The position numbers and the translations under genes are program-made. The notes beneath the pieces are model-generated. The model was not told where the DNA came from, ran no database searches, and saw only the letters and a list, made by a program, of their open reading frames with translations. 64,000 nt of DNA, taken from assembly GCA_963920705.1 (NCBI GenBank), contig OY987232.1, positions 15,377,726-15,441,725 on the forward strand, in the 5' to 3' direction. Below are positions 10,360 through 20,335 of the stretch, piece by piece. Source of the stretch: Odiellus spinosus (Eukaryota; Arthropoda; Arachnida; Opiliones; Phalangiidae). Numbering within the stretch: position 1 is the first letter of the stretch; the number at the start of each line of letters is the position of its first letter.

Positions 10360-10544
10360 ATGATACTTCTTTTGTTTTTGGGATCAGCCTTTCATCATCC
10401 CCACTCTGATGTGACGTAAGTGAAATTTAAATTTCTACTTTATTTTGTATTTTGAGGGTTATTGTATCAATTAACTCGTTGCTTGATGACAGGAGTAACT
10501 TAATCAACCTTCTTTCGGGACGCAAGAAGAAATGTAAGATGTAG
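10360..10544 (+). CDS. Candidate small secreted-peptide gene, two exons
   Basis: Tentative. ATG at 10360 opens a signal-peptide-like start (MILLLFLGSA), with a donor after 10415 (GAC|GTAAGTG, phase 2). An acceptor TTGATGACAG ends at 10492; the joined frame reads ...TSNLINLLSGRKKKCKM then TAG at 10542-10544, 35 residues in all. G-R-K-K-K resembles an amidation plus basic cleavage site of peptide precursors. A second donor-like AAAT|GTAAGA at 10534 means the frame could instead continue into another exon. No homologue recognised; it may be fortuitous. Confidence 0.25.
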
Positions 10545-10725
10545 TAATTAACTAAACTAAAAAATGTTACTCGAGGTTTCAACATCTGAAATTGAGTCTT
10601 TTAATAGGCAAAAGATAGTGTAAGATTGAATTTACAAGTTCTTAGAAGCTATAAATTACTAAATTGTCATTTGCATATCTAGAAATTTTAAGTTTCCTTT
10701 GATATATTCTGAAAAAATAGTGTTA

Positions 10726-10830
10726 AATTAGGCATGCCACCTGACTCAATTCAAGCCTTGTCAAATTGATCTCGCGCCAAGCAGACGAATTTAAATCTTT
10801 AGAAACATTCTTTCATTTTTTGGATTAATG
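10726..10830. repeat. Dispersed repeat F, copy 1
   Basis: 'caaattgatctcgcgccaag' and flanking words recur in diverged form at about 54380-54460 and 58990-59070. A short interspersed repeat of unknown type. Confidence 0.5.
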
Positions 10831-10834
10831 ATCT

Positions 10835-10905
10835 TTACAGTTGACCCCTAAATTTTTCTATTTGACCTCTACAAAATGGTTAAAAACAGGCCTGAAATCA
10901 CTGGC
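10835..10905. mobile_element. Family D fragment
   Basis: The interior of family D (TTGACCCCTAAATTTT..., TATTTGACCTCTACAAAATGG) is recognisable by comparison with 7640-7710, but both termini are missing. Confidence 0.5.
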
Positions 10906-11099
10906 TTCGTTGTATTTTGATTCCATGACTTATCTGAACCCCTCTCACTTAAAATAGCTTTTTTCTGCATGTTTTAATTTCATCTTTACATTAATTAGTT
11001 CTTTCGTATGGCGTAAATAGTGCTATGCAAATCAATACACAATTCTATTTTTATATTCAATTAAAATAGTTTAGGAAACTTTACTTTTATAACACAAAA

Positions 11100-11270
11100 G
11101 TGTTAATGTAATAGAAATTATCTCAATTTCATTGGCTTGTCATAAGGAATTTGAAGTACCAACTCTTTCATTTGTTTGTAATCGAAGCAATAGTGATTTT
11201 GCTCTTCTTTTACCTTAGCTTTTTTCCTTAATATTATCTATGAATTTATTCACACACTTGCAATCTAAAT
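11100..11270 (-). pseudogene. Decayed STPR-like repeats downstream of the minus-strand gene
   Basis: On the minus strand the sequence still resembles the 11281-11360 repeat unit (CCAATGAAACTGAAGAA-like and AATCACTATT-like phrases) but is interrupted by stops and shifts. It is probably the former C-terminal end of the gene, cut off by the stop at 11306. Confidence 0.5.
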
Positions 11271-11305
11271 ATAACGGTTAGTTCTTCAGTTTCATTGGCT
11301 TGTCG

Positions 11306-12550
11306 TCAAGAATTTGATAGACATTTGCTTGTTTGTGCTCGACGTAATAGTGATTGCTCGTCAGTTTCCTGAACTTGATTTAATCTTGATAGCTTCACCC
11401 GTTTACTTTCTTTGGCTCGACTTAATAACGATTGGCCGTCTGTTTCCCTAGTTTTTTGACTTAATCTTGATAATTGCTTCCGTTTAGCTTCTCGCGCTCG
11501 ACGTAATAGTGATTGTTCCTCAGTTTCCTGAACTTGTTGATTTAATCTTGTTAGCCTAATCCGTTGAGCTTCTTGTGCTCGACGTAATAACGTTTGCTCC
11601 TCAGTTTCCAGAGTTTTTTGACTTAATCTTGATAATTTCATCCGTTGAGCTTCTTGCGCTCGACGTAACAAAGTTTGCTCCTCAGTTTCCTGAGCTTGTT
11701 GAGTTAATCTTGATCTTTGCATCCGTTTAGCTTCTCGCGCTCGTCGAATCTGAGCTTCTTCGGGTGTTTCATTTTGTCGTCGTTGGCGTTTGGCCTTCGC
11801 ATTTTGTTGACATATTCGCTGCAAAGTTTCTTGGCTCTGTTTAGCTCTCCATCTTTGCACTTTTTGACGATTCAATCGTAACTTGCGTTCTTCTGGAGTT
11901 TCATTAGCATGCGTATTCTATAAAAAAACAAATTGGACTAATTTAGGTTAGGGAATGAATATTATTGCGCTACTTAAGACAAATGGTCGCTTATTTATTT
12001 AAAGGGCTTATCAGGCTAACGAATTAATTACCTTATGGTTTATGAGATTAACTTGCCAACGAGAAGAAAAGCAACACTGATCGCATTGAAATGTTGCATC
12101 GGTCGAATGAATTAACTTATGATCAGTTAATTTTTCTTTCCAAAAAGTTGCGAAAGAATTGCATTTGTGAACTATCAATTGTGGGTCCTGTTCCGTTGCT
12201 TCTTTAGTCTGAAGTGTTTCCTGACCTAATTCAGTTAGAGGCACGTTGTAATCACTGGGACATTCGCTCTTGACGTGACCTTCCCACGAACACTCGTTTT
12301 CATTGGTCAGTAATTGTTCTTCTAACAAGTTGTCTTCTTTAATTGAACCTGACGGAGCAATTTGGTCACAAACGCCATGACATTGAGAGTCGAGATGATT
12401 ATGACTGTGTTCATCATATTCTCGTGAGTCGGGTAGAATAAATTCAAGCTCATTAGATTCTAGAGTGTCAGGTAGAATAGAACCAAGCCCATCAGATTCT
12501 CCGGGAGAGTCTTCAATTTCATTTTTTATCGCAAACTCGGGATCAAACAT
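11306..12550 (-). CDS. Two-finger C2H2 plus STPR-like repeat protein, inverted copy, probably decaying
   Basis: Model on the minus strand: exon 1 12550-12032, intron 12031-11918 (GTAATT...TTTATAG), exon 2 11917-11306; both boundaries phase 0; 376 residues. The ATG at 12550 gives MFDPEFAIKNE, matching the family; an upstream in-frame TTG is not used. N-terminus has IKNE and VKSE motifs. Finger 1 has lost residues around its second Cys (HKCNSFATF), so it cannot be a normal C2H2 finger. Finger 2 is FQCDQCCFSSRWQ...; its last His is supplied across the splice (HK joined to NTH). Exon 2 starts NTHANETPEERKLRL and has six 27-residue units, then stops at TGA where the plus copy has TTA. Paired with 4612-6330 as an inverted duplication flanking the glycosyltransferase. 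Function may be impaired. Confidence 0.55.
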
Positions 12551-12654
12551 ATTGTTCTTCAAAATTCAAATCCTGGTAAAGAGACATAAGCTTAAATTAG
12601 TGCCATATTTTTTAAATGTATATAATTTCAAAGACCTAACTGTTGTTAACAAGT

Positions 12655-12860
12655 TGAACCTTCACTCTTCTGACGAACTACAAAAATCAGACGTAGTTCG
12701 TTATATAATTTGACAATTTTAATTTTAATTTTTCCCCAGTTACGATAAGAAATGTATATTATAGCTGTGTTTTACGCGTAAACTCGAAATGTCGCCAGGA
12801 TAGAGCGTATTATCCGAGATCGGTCACCGTCTGGCCTACAGCATGCCCACCCGCCGCGAG
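12655..12860 (+). repeat. Dispersed repeat E, copy 2
   Basis: Matches copy 1 from the TCAGACGTAGTTCG phrase through GGCCTACAGC.TGCCCACC.GC, and matches copy 3 in inverse. It lies in the predicted first intron/leader region of the 12550 gene. Confidence 0.7.
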
Positions 12861-13235
12861 ATAGTTCCCAGACCCACAGAACAAGACCCTGATTACCCTA
12901 TTCTACCGCCTTAAGTTTTGACATTGATGTAGTGGGAACATTTTCGGAAAAAGGAGTGAAACACGTAGTAAAAATTCCAATGTTTTTGACAACTTATTTA
13001 GAAAAGGAGTACAGCAGACGACAGTTAGGTTATTTTTCCAAAATAAATTCTTGCTTAAAATATAAATTTTATTTTTCCTCGTCATTAGTCTTGTTCTACG
13101 AACCCACTGATTCGAGTGATTCTAGTCATCAATGTTTGGGGTTACTACCTTACGTGTTTATGCATATTTAAACTCGAATTGAAAGTAGTAATAACACATG
13201 TACAGTTTTAGACTTTATTATCATACAGTTCTTAC

Positions 13236-13390
13236 TTTCTTATCAAAAGAACAATGATTTTCGTGTAGCCTGAAGGCGTATGTTTGATGTTCCTCTCGTA
13301 GTGAATATCTACTCCCCGACCCAGTCTTTGATGTGTCTTCAACACACAGGTGACTTGAGTGGATTGTAAAGACGGACTGCCGATTTGGAA
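13236..13390 (-). other. Predicted non-coding 5' exon of the 12550 ZF-STPR gene
   Basis: Minus-strand relative of 1965-2120: contains the TTTACAATCCACTCAAG core and ends TTTTGATAAGAAA|GTAAGAA with a donor at 13235. The matching acceptor is CTCTTTACCAG close before the 12550 ATG, giving an intron of about 0.65 kb. Confidence 0.45.
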
Positions 13391-13811
13391 ATTATTATAG
13401 ACAGTAGACGACTTTAGTAGTTTTGTCTGCTAAACCTTATTTAGCAGTCGAAAACTCATTTGCATCGTACATTTTCTAAAGATAGAAAAGTTATTTTTCA
13501 AAGAAATCAGTTTTTCATAGTGTTTAATTATACAATAATTAGGCTGAGACTGTAATTAAATGATATTTTATTGGAAATAGGTAATTTACATTCTTAAAAA
13601 TACTACAGGTTATTTTAAATTGGTTAGAAATAAACGTTTCCCCTTGGATCTTGGTTGCTTTCATAATTGTTAAGGCGGAAGTATAGGGTTATTTAGTACT
13701 ATGAAAAACACGAAATGACATCTATTTTCATAATAGGAGTCCAAGTTCGGGGGTAAGTTTCGTTTGGGAATGATTTATTTTCCAGTCGACTGAACTCTCT
13801 CTTGCCTCTTT

Positions 13812-14105
13812 CTCGCAGCGGGTGGGCGCGCTGTAGGCCAGACGGTGACGGGGTTTCGGATAATAGGCTCTATTATGGAGACATCTTCGAGTTTAAGCAT
13901 AAATCATCATTTTAATATACATTTCTTATCGTAACTAGGGAAAAATTAAACTTAAAATTGTCAAATTATACCCGAACTACTTTTACGGTTCGTTAAAAGT
14001 AAAGTTCTAGCGATATTAGAACCCGAGATAATAGAAACGGATTTAATTATCAAAATTATATCATGAGCTAAAGATTTCAATTCAAATTTAATTGAAAACC
14101 GCGAG
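13812..14105 (-). repeat. Dispersed repeat E, copy 3 (inverted)
   Basis: Reverse complement of copies 1 and 2: GGCCAGACGGTGACGGGGTT, GGATAATAGGCTCTATTATG, ATACATTTCTTATCGTAACT, then AAAGTTCTAGCGATATTAGA. Together with copy 2 it forms widely spaced inverted repeats about 1 kb apart. Confidence 0.7.
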
Positions 14106-14330
14106 CTGATAATATTTGTGGTTCGCTTGATAATAGGTAGGAACATTGATCGTATTTAAAAGGTTTATCGGAAGAATAAATTAAAATATGGCTATTTAAA
14201 TATAGTTTGCGATTTGTAGAATTTGAACACTGATCACATTTAAATCGCTTATCGGTCGAATGAATTAATTTGTGTTCATTTAGATACAGTTTTCGACTAG
14301 AAGCATAGGGCACTGATCCGCATTGAAATA
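14077..14330 (-). pseudogene. Zinc-finger gene fragment
   Basis: Minus-strand remnant with parts of three fingers (FQC.. broken by a one-base shift at its start, then FKCDQCSNSTNRKLYLNSH, then FKYDQCSY with Cys to Tyr). No N-terminus is present, and it runs into repeat E at its 3' end. Nearest relative by eye is the finger array of the 339 gene (SSRKMYLN...HKLIHS). Confidence 0.75.
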
Positions 14331-14514
14331 AAAATAGATGATTTTAATAAGGATAGAGAGATTGAAATTTTTTTATTTCCCTTCTGTTTAATACAATCAT
14401 CATTATTCTTCAAGTTGACAAACTATTCAGTATTTTAAAGGATCATATTTGCGATTAAATTCCAAAGAGTGCCGAAGGGATATGCACCAACAGACAAAAT
14501 TGCTTCATATATCC

Positions 14515-14533
14515 AACATATATATATATATGT
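14515..14533. repeat. (AT)n microsatellite
   Basis: Short run of alternating T and A within a small palindromic setting (CATATAT...ATATATG). Confidence 0.7.
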
Positions 14534-14641
14534 TAGAACGCATAAAGAATTACATTGCACCCCTGGCTGCTAAGATAACTTTCTTCTGAATTTTCATGAC
14601 TTGATTTTTGTGATGTTAATTCTCATTGCTCTTTATCACAT

Positions 14642-14915
14642 TTAAAAGGAGAATGCAATTTATTTATCCACCAGTAGAAACATTACATACAAATACTAAA
14701 CTAGAAATAAATTTAAAACACCCTGAAAATAGGCTTAGCAGGATTCATTCAATTTATTCGCATTGAAGGGTCATCAACCAATGAGCAAAGGCGAGATCTC
14801 CAAGAGACTTCGGTCGCTCACCCTTCTATGCGAAGAAATTAGAATCTCCATGAATCCAGTTAAGCCTATTTTACGTTTTATATTTATTTATAATTTAATA
14901 TTTGTTTGTATATTT
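14642..14915. mobile_element. Degenerate family A element
   Basis: Starts TTAAAAGGAGAATGCAA and retains ATAGGCTTAGCAGGATTCAT, ACCAATGAGCAAAGG and ATCTCCATGAATCC. Much of the interior and the right terminus are lost. It is more diverged than the other copies, so probably older. Confidence 0.65.
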
Positions 14916-15000
14916 TTTGACCCTTCCTTGATGGCATTCCTAGAGCAATTTTCTATCATAATCTTGATCATATACGTTTATAAAAAAAAGCAACTGAGAC

Positions 15001-15810
15001 TTATTTTTTGCGAGAGTAGGTTGCCTTAGATTCCGAAATTTTATTATTAACCTCATTAACAGCGGAACTTAAATGAATTAAATTGTGATGATTTAGCCGC
15101 CCTTTCGTACTACATGTGTAGAAACACTGATCGCATTTATAATACTCCTTATTAGACAAATGGTTCAACTTGTGGACATTTAGAGCTTGTTTCCAACAAG
15201 AAGAGTATGGACACTCATCGCATTTAAAGGTTTTCTCGGGAAAATGATTCATCGTGTGGAATTTTAATGTATCTTTCCTACGAGTAGTGTAGGAACATTG
15301 GTCGCATTTAAAGGTCTGTTTGCGAGAATGAATTAACTTGTGTTTATCTAGTCTCTCTTTCAAATGAGACTCATAAGTACACAGATCGCATTTAAAAGAA
15401 TTCACGCGCGAATGTAGTAACTTGTGGTTTTTAAGACATTGGTTCCAGTTAGAAGAGTAGGAACACTGGTCGCATTTAAAGCGCTTTTCAAGCGAATTAG
15501 TGACGTCGGAAGACTTCTCAAATTTTTTAATTTTTGCTGGTCGCTTCGGCGCGGTCTCTGCATTGTGAAACTTTTCTTCTTTAAGCGGGAATGTTTGAGA
15601 CTCGCTAGAGTCACTGTGATATTCGCTCTTGACATTGACTACCATCGAACTGAAGTTTGCATGCGGTAAAATTAGTTCTTCCGAAGAGTTTGCCTCTTTA
15701 ATTGAACTTGACGGGGCAATTTTATCTGAAACGTCATTCCATCGAGAGTCGACGAGATTATCATGTTCTTCTTTAACCTCTTGTTTTATCACACACTCAG
15801 GGTCAGTCAT
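15001..15810 (-). CDS. C2H2 zinc-finger protein, five fingers (cluster member)
   Basis: Single-exon CDS, 269 residues, probably nuclear. N-terminus MTDPECVIKQEVKEE with a first SUMO-type motif IKQE, a second VKSE followed by YHSDSSES, then five C2H2 fingers (C-x2-C-x12-H-x3-H). The C-terminal tail NNKISESKATYSRKK ends at TAA after an A6 run. That tail is shared with the 17032 and 20336 genes and the orphan piece at 22097. An acceptor-like CTCTTTTTAG lies just upstream of the ATG at 15810. It is divergent from the 17032 gene (1.2 kb between start codons). Confidence 0.88.
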   Translation of the reverse strand: MTDPECVIKQEVKEEHDNLVDSRWNDVSDKIAPSSSIKEANSSEELILPHANFSSMVVNVKSEYHSDSSESQTFPLKEEKFHNAETAPKRPAKIKKFEKSSDVTNSLEKRFKCDQCSYSSNWNQCLKNHKLLHSRVNSFKCDLCTYESHLKERLDKHKLIHSRKQTFKCDQCSYTTRRKDTLKFHTMNHFPEKTFKCDECPYSSCWKQALNVHKLNHLSNKEYYKCDQCFYTCSTKGRLNHHNLIHLSSAVNEVNNKISESKATYSRKK

Positions 15811-17031
15811 TGTTCTTCAAAATGAAATGCTGCTAAAAAGAGACACACTTGTTGTGTTGAAAATATACCTCGTTGTTCTTAATTAGTTGAATCTTATTTC
15901 TTCAACACATTACCAAATTGTCATAGAAAAGAATATGAAAGCATTGTCTAATACAAGTTCAAACGGTATACTGATGCGCGCTAAAACTTATTTTATTCCA
16001 CTACAGTGGTCCCATCCCATCCTGTAAACGTAATCCCACCCTTTTAGGGTAATTACGTCAGATATGATATAGTCAAATCATTTTTTCTATATTTAATTAT
16101 ATGTTTGGACAAAAAAATAGAATGGGATATACTAATCTTCAAGAGGAGTTGGCAATGACTTTAGATGAGTTTAAACATTGTGTATCAAACCGCCTTAGCT
16201 CATCGCATTTTGCAAACTTCTCTTGAACTTAGGGAAAGGCAGGTCATAAGAACCAGCTGCCGTTTATAGGCTTAAAAAGAGCTAACGTTTTCTGCAAAAT
16301 TAAATATTCGCCGTTTCAGCGTTTCTATAGCGGGGAAACTTTTAAAACCCCACGATAATAACAATTGTAATTACTAATTAGTAATATTTTGCCTACAGTA
16401 AATGATATGGAAATAGAGTAGAGCAGACGAATTTAATGTAAATCTTGGCAGAAATAAGATATTATATTTGAAAAATATATTATATTTTTCGTCGTCATCA
16501 GTTTTGTTACATGAACCCACTGATACGAGTGAATCAGTTCACTCTACTGTTATATGTTCATGCCCATTTAATCTCGCCCTAAATGTATTAATGGCTCATG
16601 CAGTGTTTTAGAGTTAATTATGGTACAATTCTGACCTTTTCATTAAAAGAACAAGATTTTGTGTTAAGTATGAATGTGTCTGGTTGAGGTTTTTCCACTC
16701 GTGGCTGACAATACTGTCTCGGTCTACCTCCTCTTCATCAACTCTATGGTATGCGCAATATGAGTGGATTGTAATCACGAACTGACGATTGTGAAATGAA
16801 TACATACAACTTCAAACTCTTGCTTTTTCAAGAGAAGCTTATATAATAATTTAGATATCCGCTTCACTGCCAAAGAAGACAAAATCCTTGAGTATTTACA
16901 AGTGTCGCAAATCGAAATACCTTGAAATATATTAAGCCTAAATTGCCCTTGCTATTCCCACCAGTCTGATCTAAAAGTGTGAAACATTTGAACGAGTACA
17001 TCTCTTTTGCAGCGTTGCAGTCCATAAAGCA
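15811..17031. promoter_or_regulatory. Shared upstream region of two divergent zinc-finger genes
   Basis: 1.2 kb between head-to-head start codons. It holds the predicted minus-strand 5' exon (16800-16636) and the plus-strand acceptor TCTCTTTTGCAG ending at 17012. Segments near 16420-16700 resemble 13003-13240, so this spacer is also a duplicated unit. Core promoter elements were not identified. Confidence 0.4.
16636..16800 (-). other. Predicted non-coding 5' exon of the 15810 zinc-finger gene
   Basis: Minus-strand relative of the 1965 and 22285 exons (TTACAATCCACTCAT core; ends TTTTAATGAAAAG). The expected donor reads GTCAGA rather than GTAAGA, so use of this exon is less certain. Confidence 0.35.
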
Positions 17032-17955
17032 ATGAACAACCCCGAGGATTTCATCAAAAAAGAGGTTGTAGAAGACGACACTCAAGGTCTCGATGAGCTC
17101 AATTATATTCTCCCTGACCTTAAAGGGGAAAACTCCTCAGAAAGTCAATTTTTACCTAATAAAGGCGTCAGTTCTATCGCAGTCGCAATCAAGACAGAAT
17201 GTCTTAGTGACTCTAGTGATTTCGACCAGAAGATTCTGGCGATAAATGATGAGACATCCACTCAGAACACGAATACTGCGCGAGAATCGATAAATTTCAA
17301 CTGTGAACAGTGTTCCTACGTCACTAATGTTAAATGTACACTAAAAAGACACATGTTAACTCATTCGACCGATAAGCCATTTAAATGTGACGAGTGCCCG
17401 TATGTTTCTCGTCGGAAACATAATTTAATTCAACACAAGGTAATTCATTCGGCTGATAAACTTTTTAAATGTGATAAGTGTTCCTACTCTTGTATCTGGA
17501 AATGGAATCTAAAAAAACACGAGGCAATTCATTCGACCGATAAGCAATATAAATGCGATCACTGCCCCTATGCAACTAGTCTAAAACGGGATCTAAATGA
17601 ACACAAATCAATTCACAAACGATTTAAATGCGATCAGTGCGATTATATTTCTAAATCGAATCGTACTTTAAGTAACCATAAGGTTATTCATTCTTCCGAA
17701 AAACCATTTAAATGCGATCATTGTACCTACTCTTCTAGTCGGAAAGGGGATCTAAAAAAACACAAGTGTACAGTTCATTCGACCGATAAGTTTCTTAAAT
17801 GCGATCAGTGTAACTACACGTCTACTTCGAAAGTGCACATAGAAAAGCATAAAATGACTCATTCAAATTCTGTCGGTTACGAGGCTAATAAAATCTCGGA
17901 ATCGAGGACAACCTACTCCCGCAAGGAAAAAGTTGGGCTTGTGGATGGAATTTAG
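17032..17955 (+). CDS. C2H2 zinc-finger protein, seven fingers (cluster member)
   Basis: Single-exon CDS of 307 residues. N-terminus MNNPEDFIKKEVVEDDTQG and IKTECLSDSSD are close to the 339 gene, as is the leader (GCAATG context). Seven fingers; the link between fingers 4 and 5 is shortened to IHKRFKC and finger 6 has H-x4-H. The C-terminal tail KISESRTTYSRKEKVGLVDGI carries the family tail plus an extension, because the A-run that ends other copies in TAA is altered here. Nuclear DNA-binding role inferred from fingers only. Confidence 0.88.
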   Translation: MNNPEDFIKKEVVEDDTQGLDELNYILPDLKGENSSESQFLPNKGVSSIAVAIKTECLSDSSDFDQKILAINDETSTQNTNTARESINFNCEQCSYVTNVKCTLKRHMLTHSTDKPFKCDECPYVSRRKHNLIQHKVIHSADKLFKCDKCSYSCIWKWNLKKHEAIHSTDKQYKCDHCPYATSLKRDLNEHKSIHKRFKCDQCDYISKSNRTLSNHKVIHSSEKPFKCDHCTYSSSRKGDLKKHKCTVHSTDKFLKCDQCNYTSTSKVHIEKHKMTHSNSVGYEANKISESRTTYSRKEKVGLVDGI

Positions 17956-19051
17956 ACAATGTTCTTTTCAAACTAGTTTTGGATGAAAACGAGAGAAGTT
18001 TGGATTCTTACTGAATTTTAAATATCGAATGGTTAATTACCAAGAAGGTACAGATGAATTACAGACGGTGACGGGTCTCGGATAATAGGCGAAAAATAAA
18101 ATTAAAAAACGCGCCAAGACTAGAGGAAAGGGCGAAAAAGGCGGTTCATAAAGAAAGAAAAAACAGTTGCAACCGCCTGATATTGCTGAATACTACTGAA
18201 CGCACCCCTTATGTCTGGAAGTTATAGAATTTTGTGATTAATGTAAGAGCCTGTTTAACCTGTCTCTCTATTAACCTCCGTACTATAGTCTCTGAAACGG
18301 AGTGTTCGCTTGGGAGTCGGAACCAGATGAAATAGAAAATAAACCATACACGTTACATTCTGTACGAATATTAATTTTTTTTGAAGAAAAGGGAAGATAA
18401 GGTAAGAAATGTTTATTAATAAATTTGAAAATTGCGTGTATCATTATTATATTATAAGCCAGTTTAAAAGACCCAAATTGTACCGACGTCAATCTGCCAG
18501 GATACGCGGTAATAAGGCCTCGCGATTATTACACCAGTGCGGCGACGGCTCTTATAGCTATAACCATTTTAAAAGTACACTATAAATATAATTATCCATG
18601 TTTTCGAGTCCTACCGGTACCAAGAACTTATTTATGAACCTGAGAATATTGTGATAAAACATAAGCCTCTGGTACCATAAGAAAATTAAATTTAAAGGGG
18701 CTAAAGTGCTTCTTTAAAGTTAGTTTTTTCTTGCTTAGCAGACAACGCTGAGCATAAAAATTGTACAGTCAAATCTGTGAAGATTAGGAAAGATCATATT
18801 CAATCAAAATTGGACGACAAAGAGATAACATTGTACAATTACTTCTAAATTGAACTAAAATAGACCAAATAAAATGATGTAATTACTTTTAAATTGAGAA
18901 AAAATGAACCAACGTAGATAATTGCTTCTATATTGCAAAAGAATTAGTTAAAATAATTCGATCTAAACTGAACAAAATGGACCAACTGGAAAAGTTCCTT
19001 CTAAATTTGAAAGGAATGGACCGTATTCGAAAATTACCACATATTCAACTC
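17956..19051. other. Intergenic, with repeat E scrap and a weak tandem repeat
   Basis: A short piece of repeat E occurs at about 18061-18090 (ACGGTGACGGGTCTCGGATA). From about 18830 to 19030 a roughly 60-bp phrase ('attacttctaaattg... gaccaa') repeats imperfectly three to four times. No gene recognised. Confidence 0.4.
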
Positions 19052-19471
19052 TTAAAGGGAGAATGCAACCTAATTACAAGTGATTTTTTATCGATTCCTT
19101 ATCGTTTAAATAGGCCTAGTACACCGATAAAAAGTTTACAAAACGAACATTAAACTAGAAATAAATTTAAAACTTAACCGGAAAATAGGCTTAGCTGGAT
19201 TCATGGAGATCCTGAATTGCGTCCGTGTAAGGTCTAGCGACCAATGAGCAAAGGCCCGTCGTCCACGCGAGATCTGCACGAGACTTGCAGTCGCTAGACC
19301 TTACGCGAGGAAATCAGGACCTCCATGAATCCCGCTAAGCCTATTTTAAGGTAAGTTTTAAGTTTATTTCTAGTTTAATATTTGTTTGTAAATATTTTCA
19401 ATAGAGGATTAGGCCTATTTAAACAATAAGGAATCGATAAAAAAATATTTGTTGTTGCATTCTCCCTTTAA
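19052..19471. mobile_element. Family A fold-back MITE, copy 4
   Basis: 420 bp with TTAA at 19052-19055 and 19468-19471 and the usual termini; the right end has lost the TTAGG step (GTTGTTGCATTCTCCC). Confidence 0.82.
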
Positions 19472-20335
19472 TCGTAATTTTCTCTTCTAGAAATTGGTTT
19501 TCGCTTAATTAATTTAGTTAAAACTAAAAAGTGTGAATCTGTTTGATTATTTATTCCACGTATAGAGAGCATTTTCCTATTTATTAAATTTTTAATCGAA
19601 TTTAGGAAGATTTTTCCTATTTCCTCCTTGTCTAATTTGGGAGAGAAATTTAACCCTTTTGTTTGTTCTTCGTCTCCTTTTACATTACTAAATCAGCGAA
19701 TAATACAGAAACTCCGTGCTTCAGTTTTGCTTGAGGTGGAAGTGACTTTAATTACAAATTTATCCCACCAAAGGAGGGAGGAGTGTCTAGAAACTTAGAG
19801 TTTATGGGATGGTTCGCTCAGGATACCACTCGTCTTCATTAGCTTTATCAAGGGAACCAATAATGTAAGAAAAGCAGACGACTCTACTGAAAAATATCAC
19901 TTTATAGAAACCATTTATCGGCGTTTAATGAAATACCCTTCAAATATGATAGCCACTAAGCTTTAAAGCATATGTTCCAAGCTTAAGCGCGCGATTCAGC
20001 AGGCTTTGTGTCTATTGTTCAATTCTTAGGTACCTTTTATGTTGGATTGAGATAGTTACAGCCTACGTCAGTGACTTTTACATACATACATGCATGTGGC
20101 GAATCTATCTATAAGAGACTCCAGCAAATAAAACCAGGAAATTCCTTGCACTGGCCTTTTTAACGAAGGCAACGAGAGAAACCGGAGAAATTAACAAGTG
20201 GTCACGTGACCCTATCAGTTGCCTTCATTAATAAAGGCTCTTGCGAGCGAATTTTATTGCCTTCACCAACTTTGGTGTTAAAAGGCGAAACCTTAGGTCG
20301 AATGTCTATTTTGCAGTGTGGCCATTCGAAGAGCA
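19472..20335. other. Intergenic region upstream of the 20336 gene
   Basis: No coding signal. It ends with an acceptor TCTATTTTGCAG (ending 20316) 20 bases before the ATG, preceded by AAGGCGAAACCTTAGGTCGA, a phrase similar to that before the 339 gene. Confidence 0.4.

Noticed and set aside
20318-20335. Longer start of the eight-finger gene at a GTG
   Set aside because: Paralogues begin at the aligned ATG, 20336, and the upstream codons cross the family's leader.
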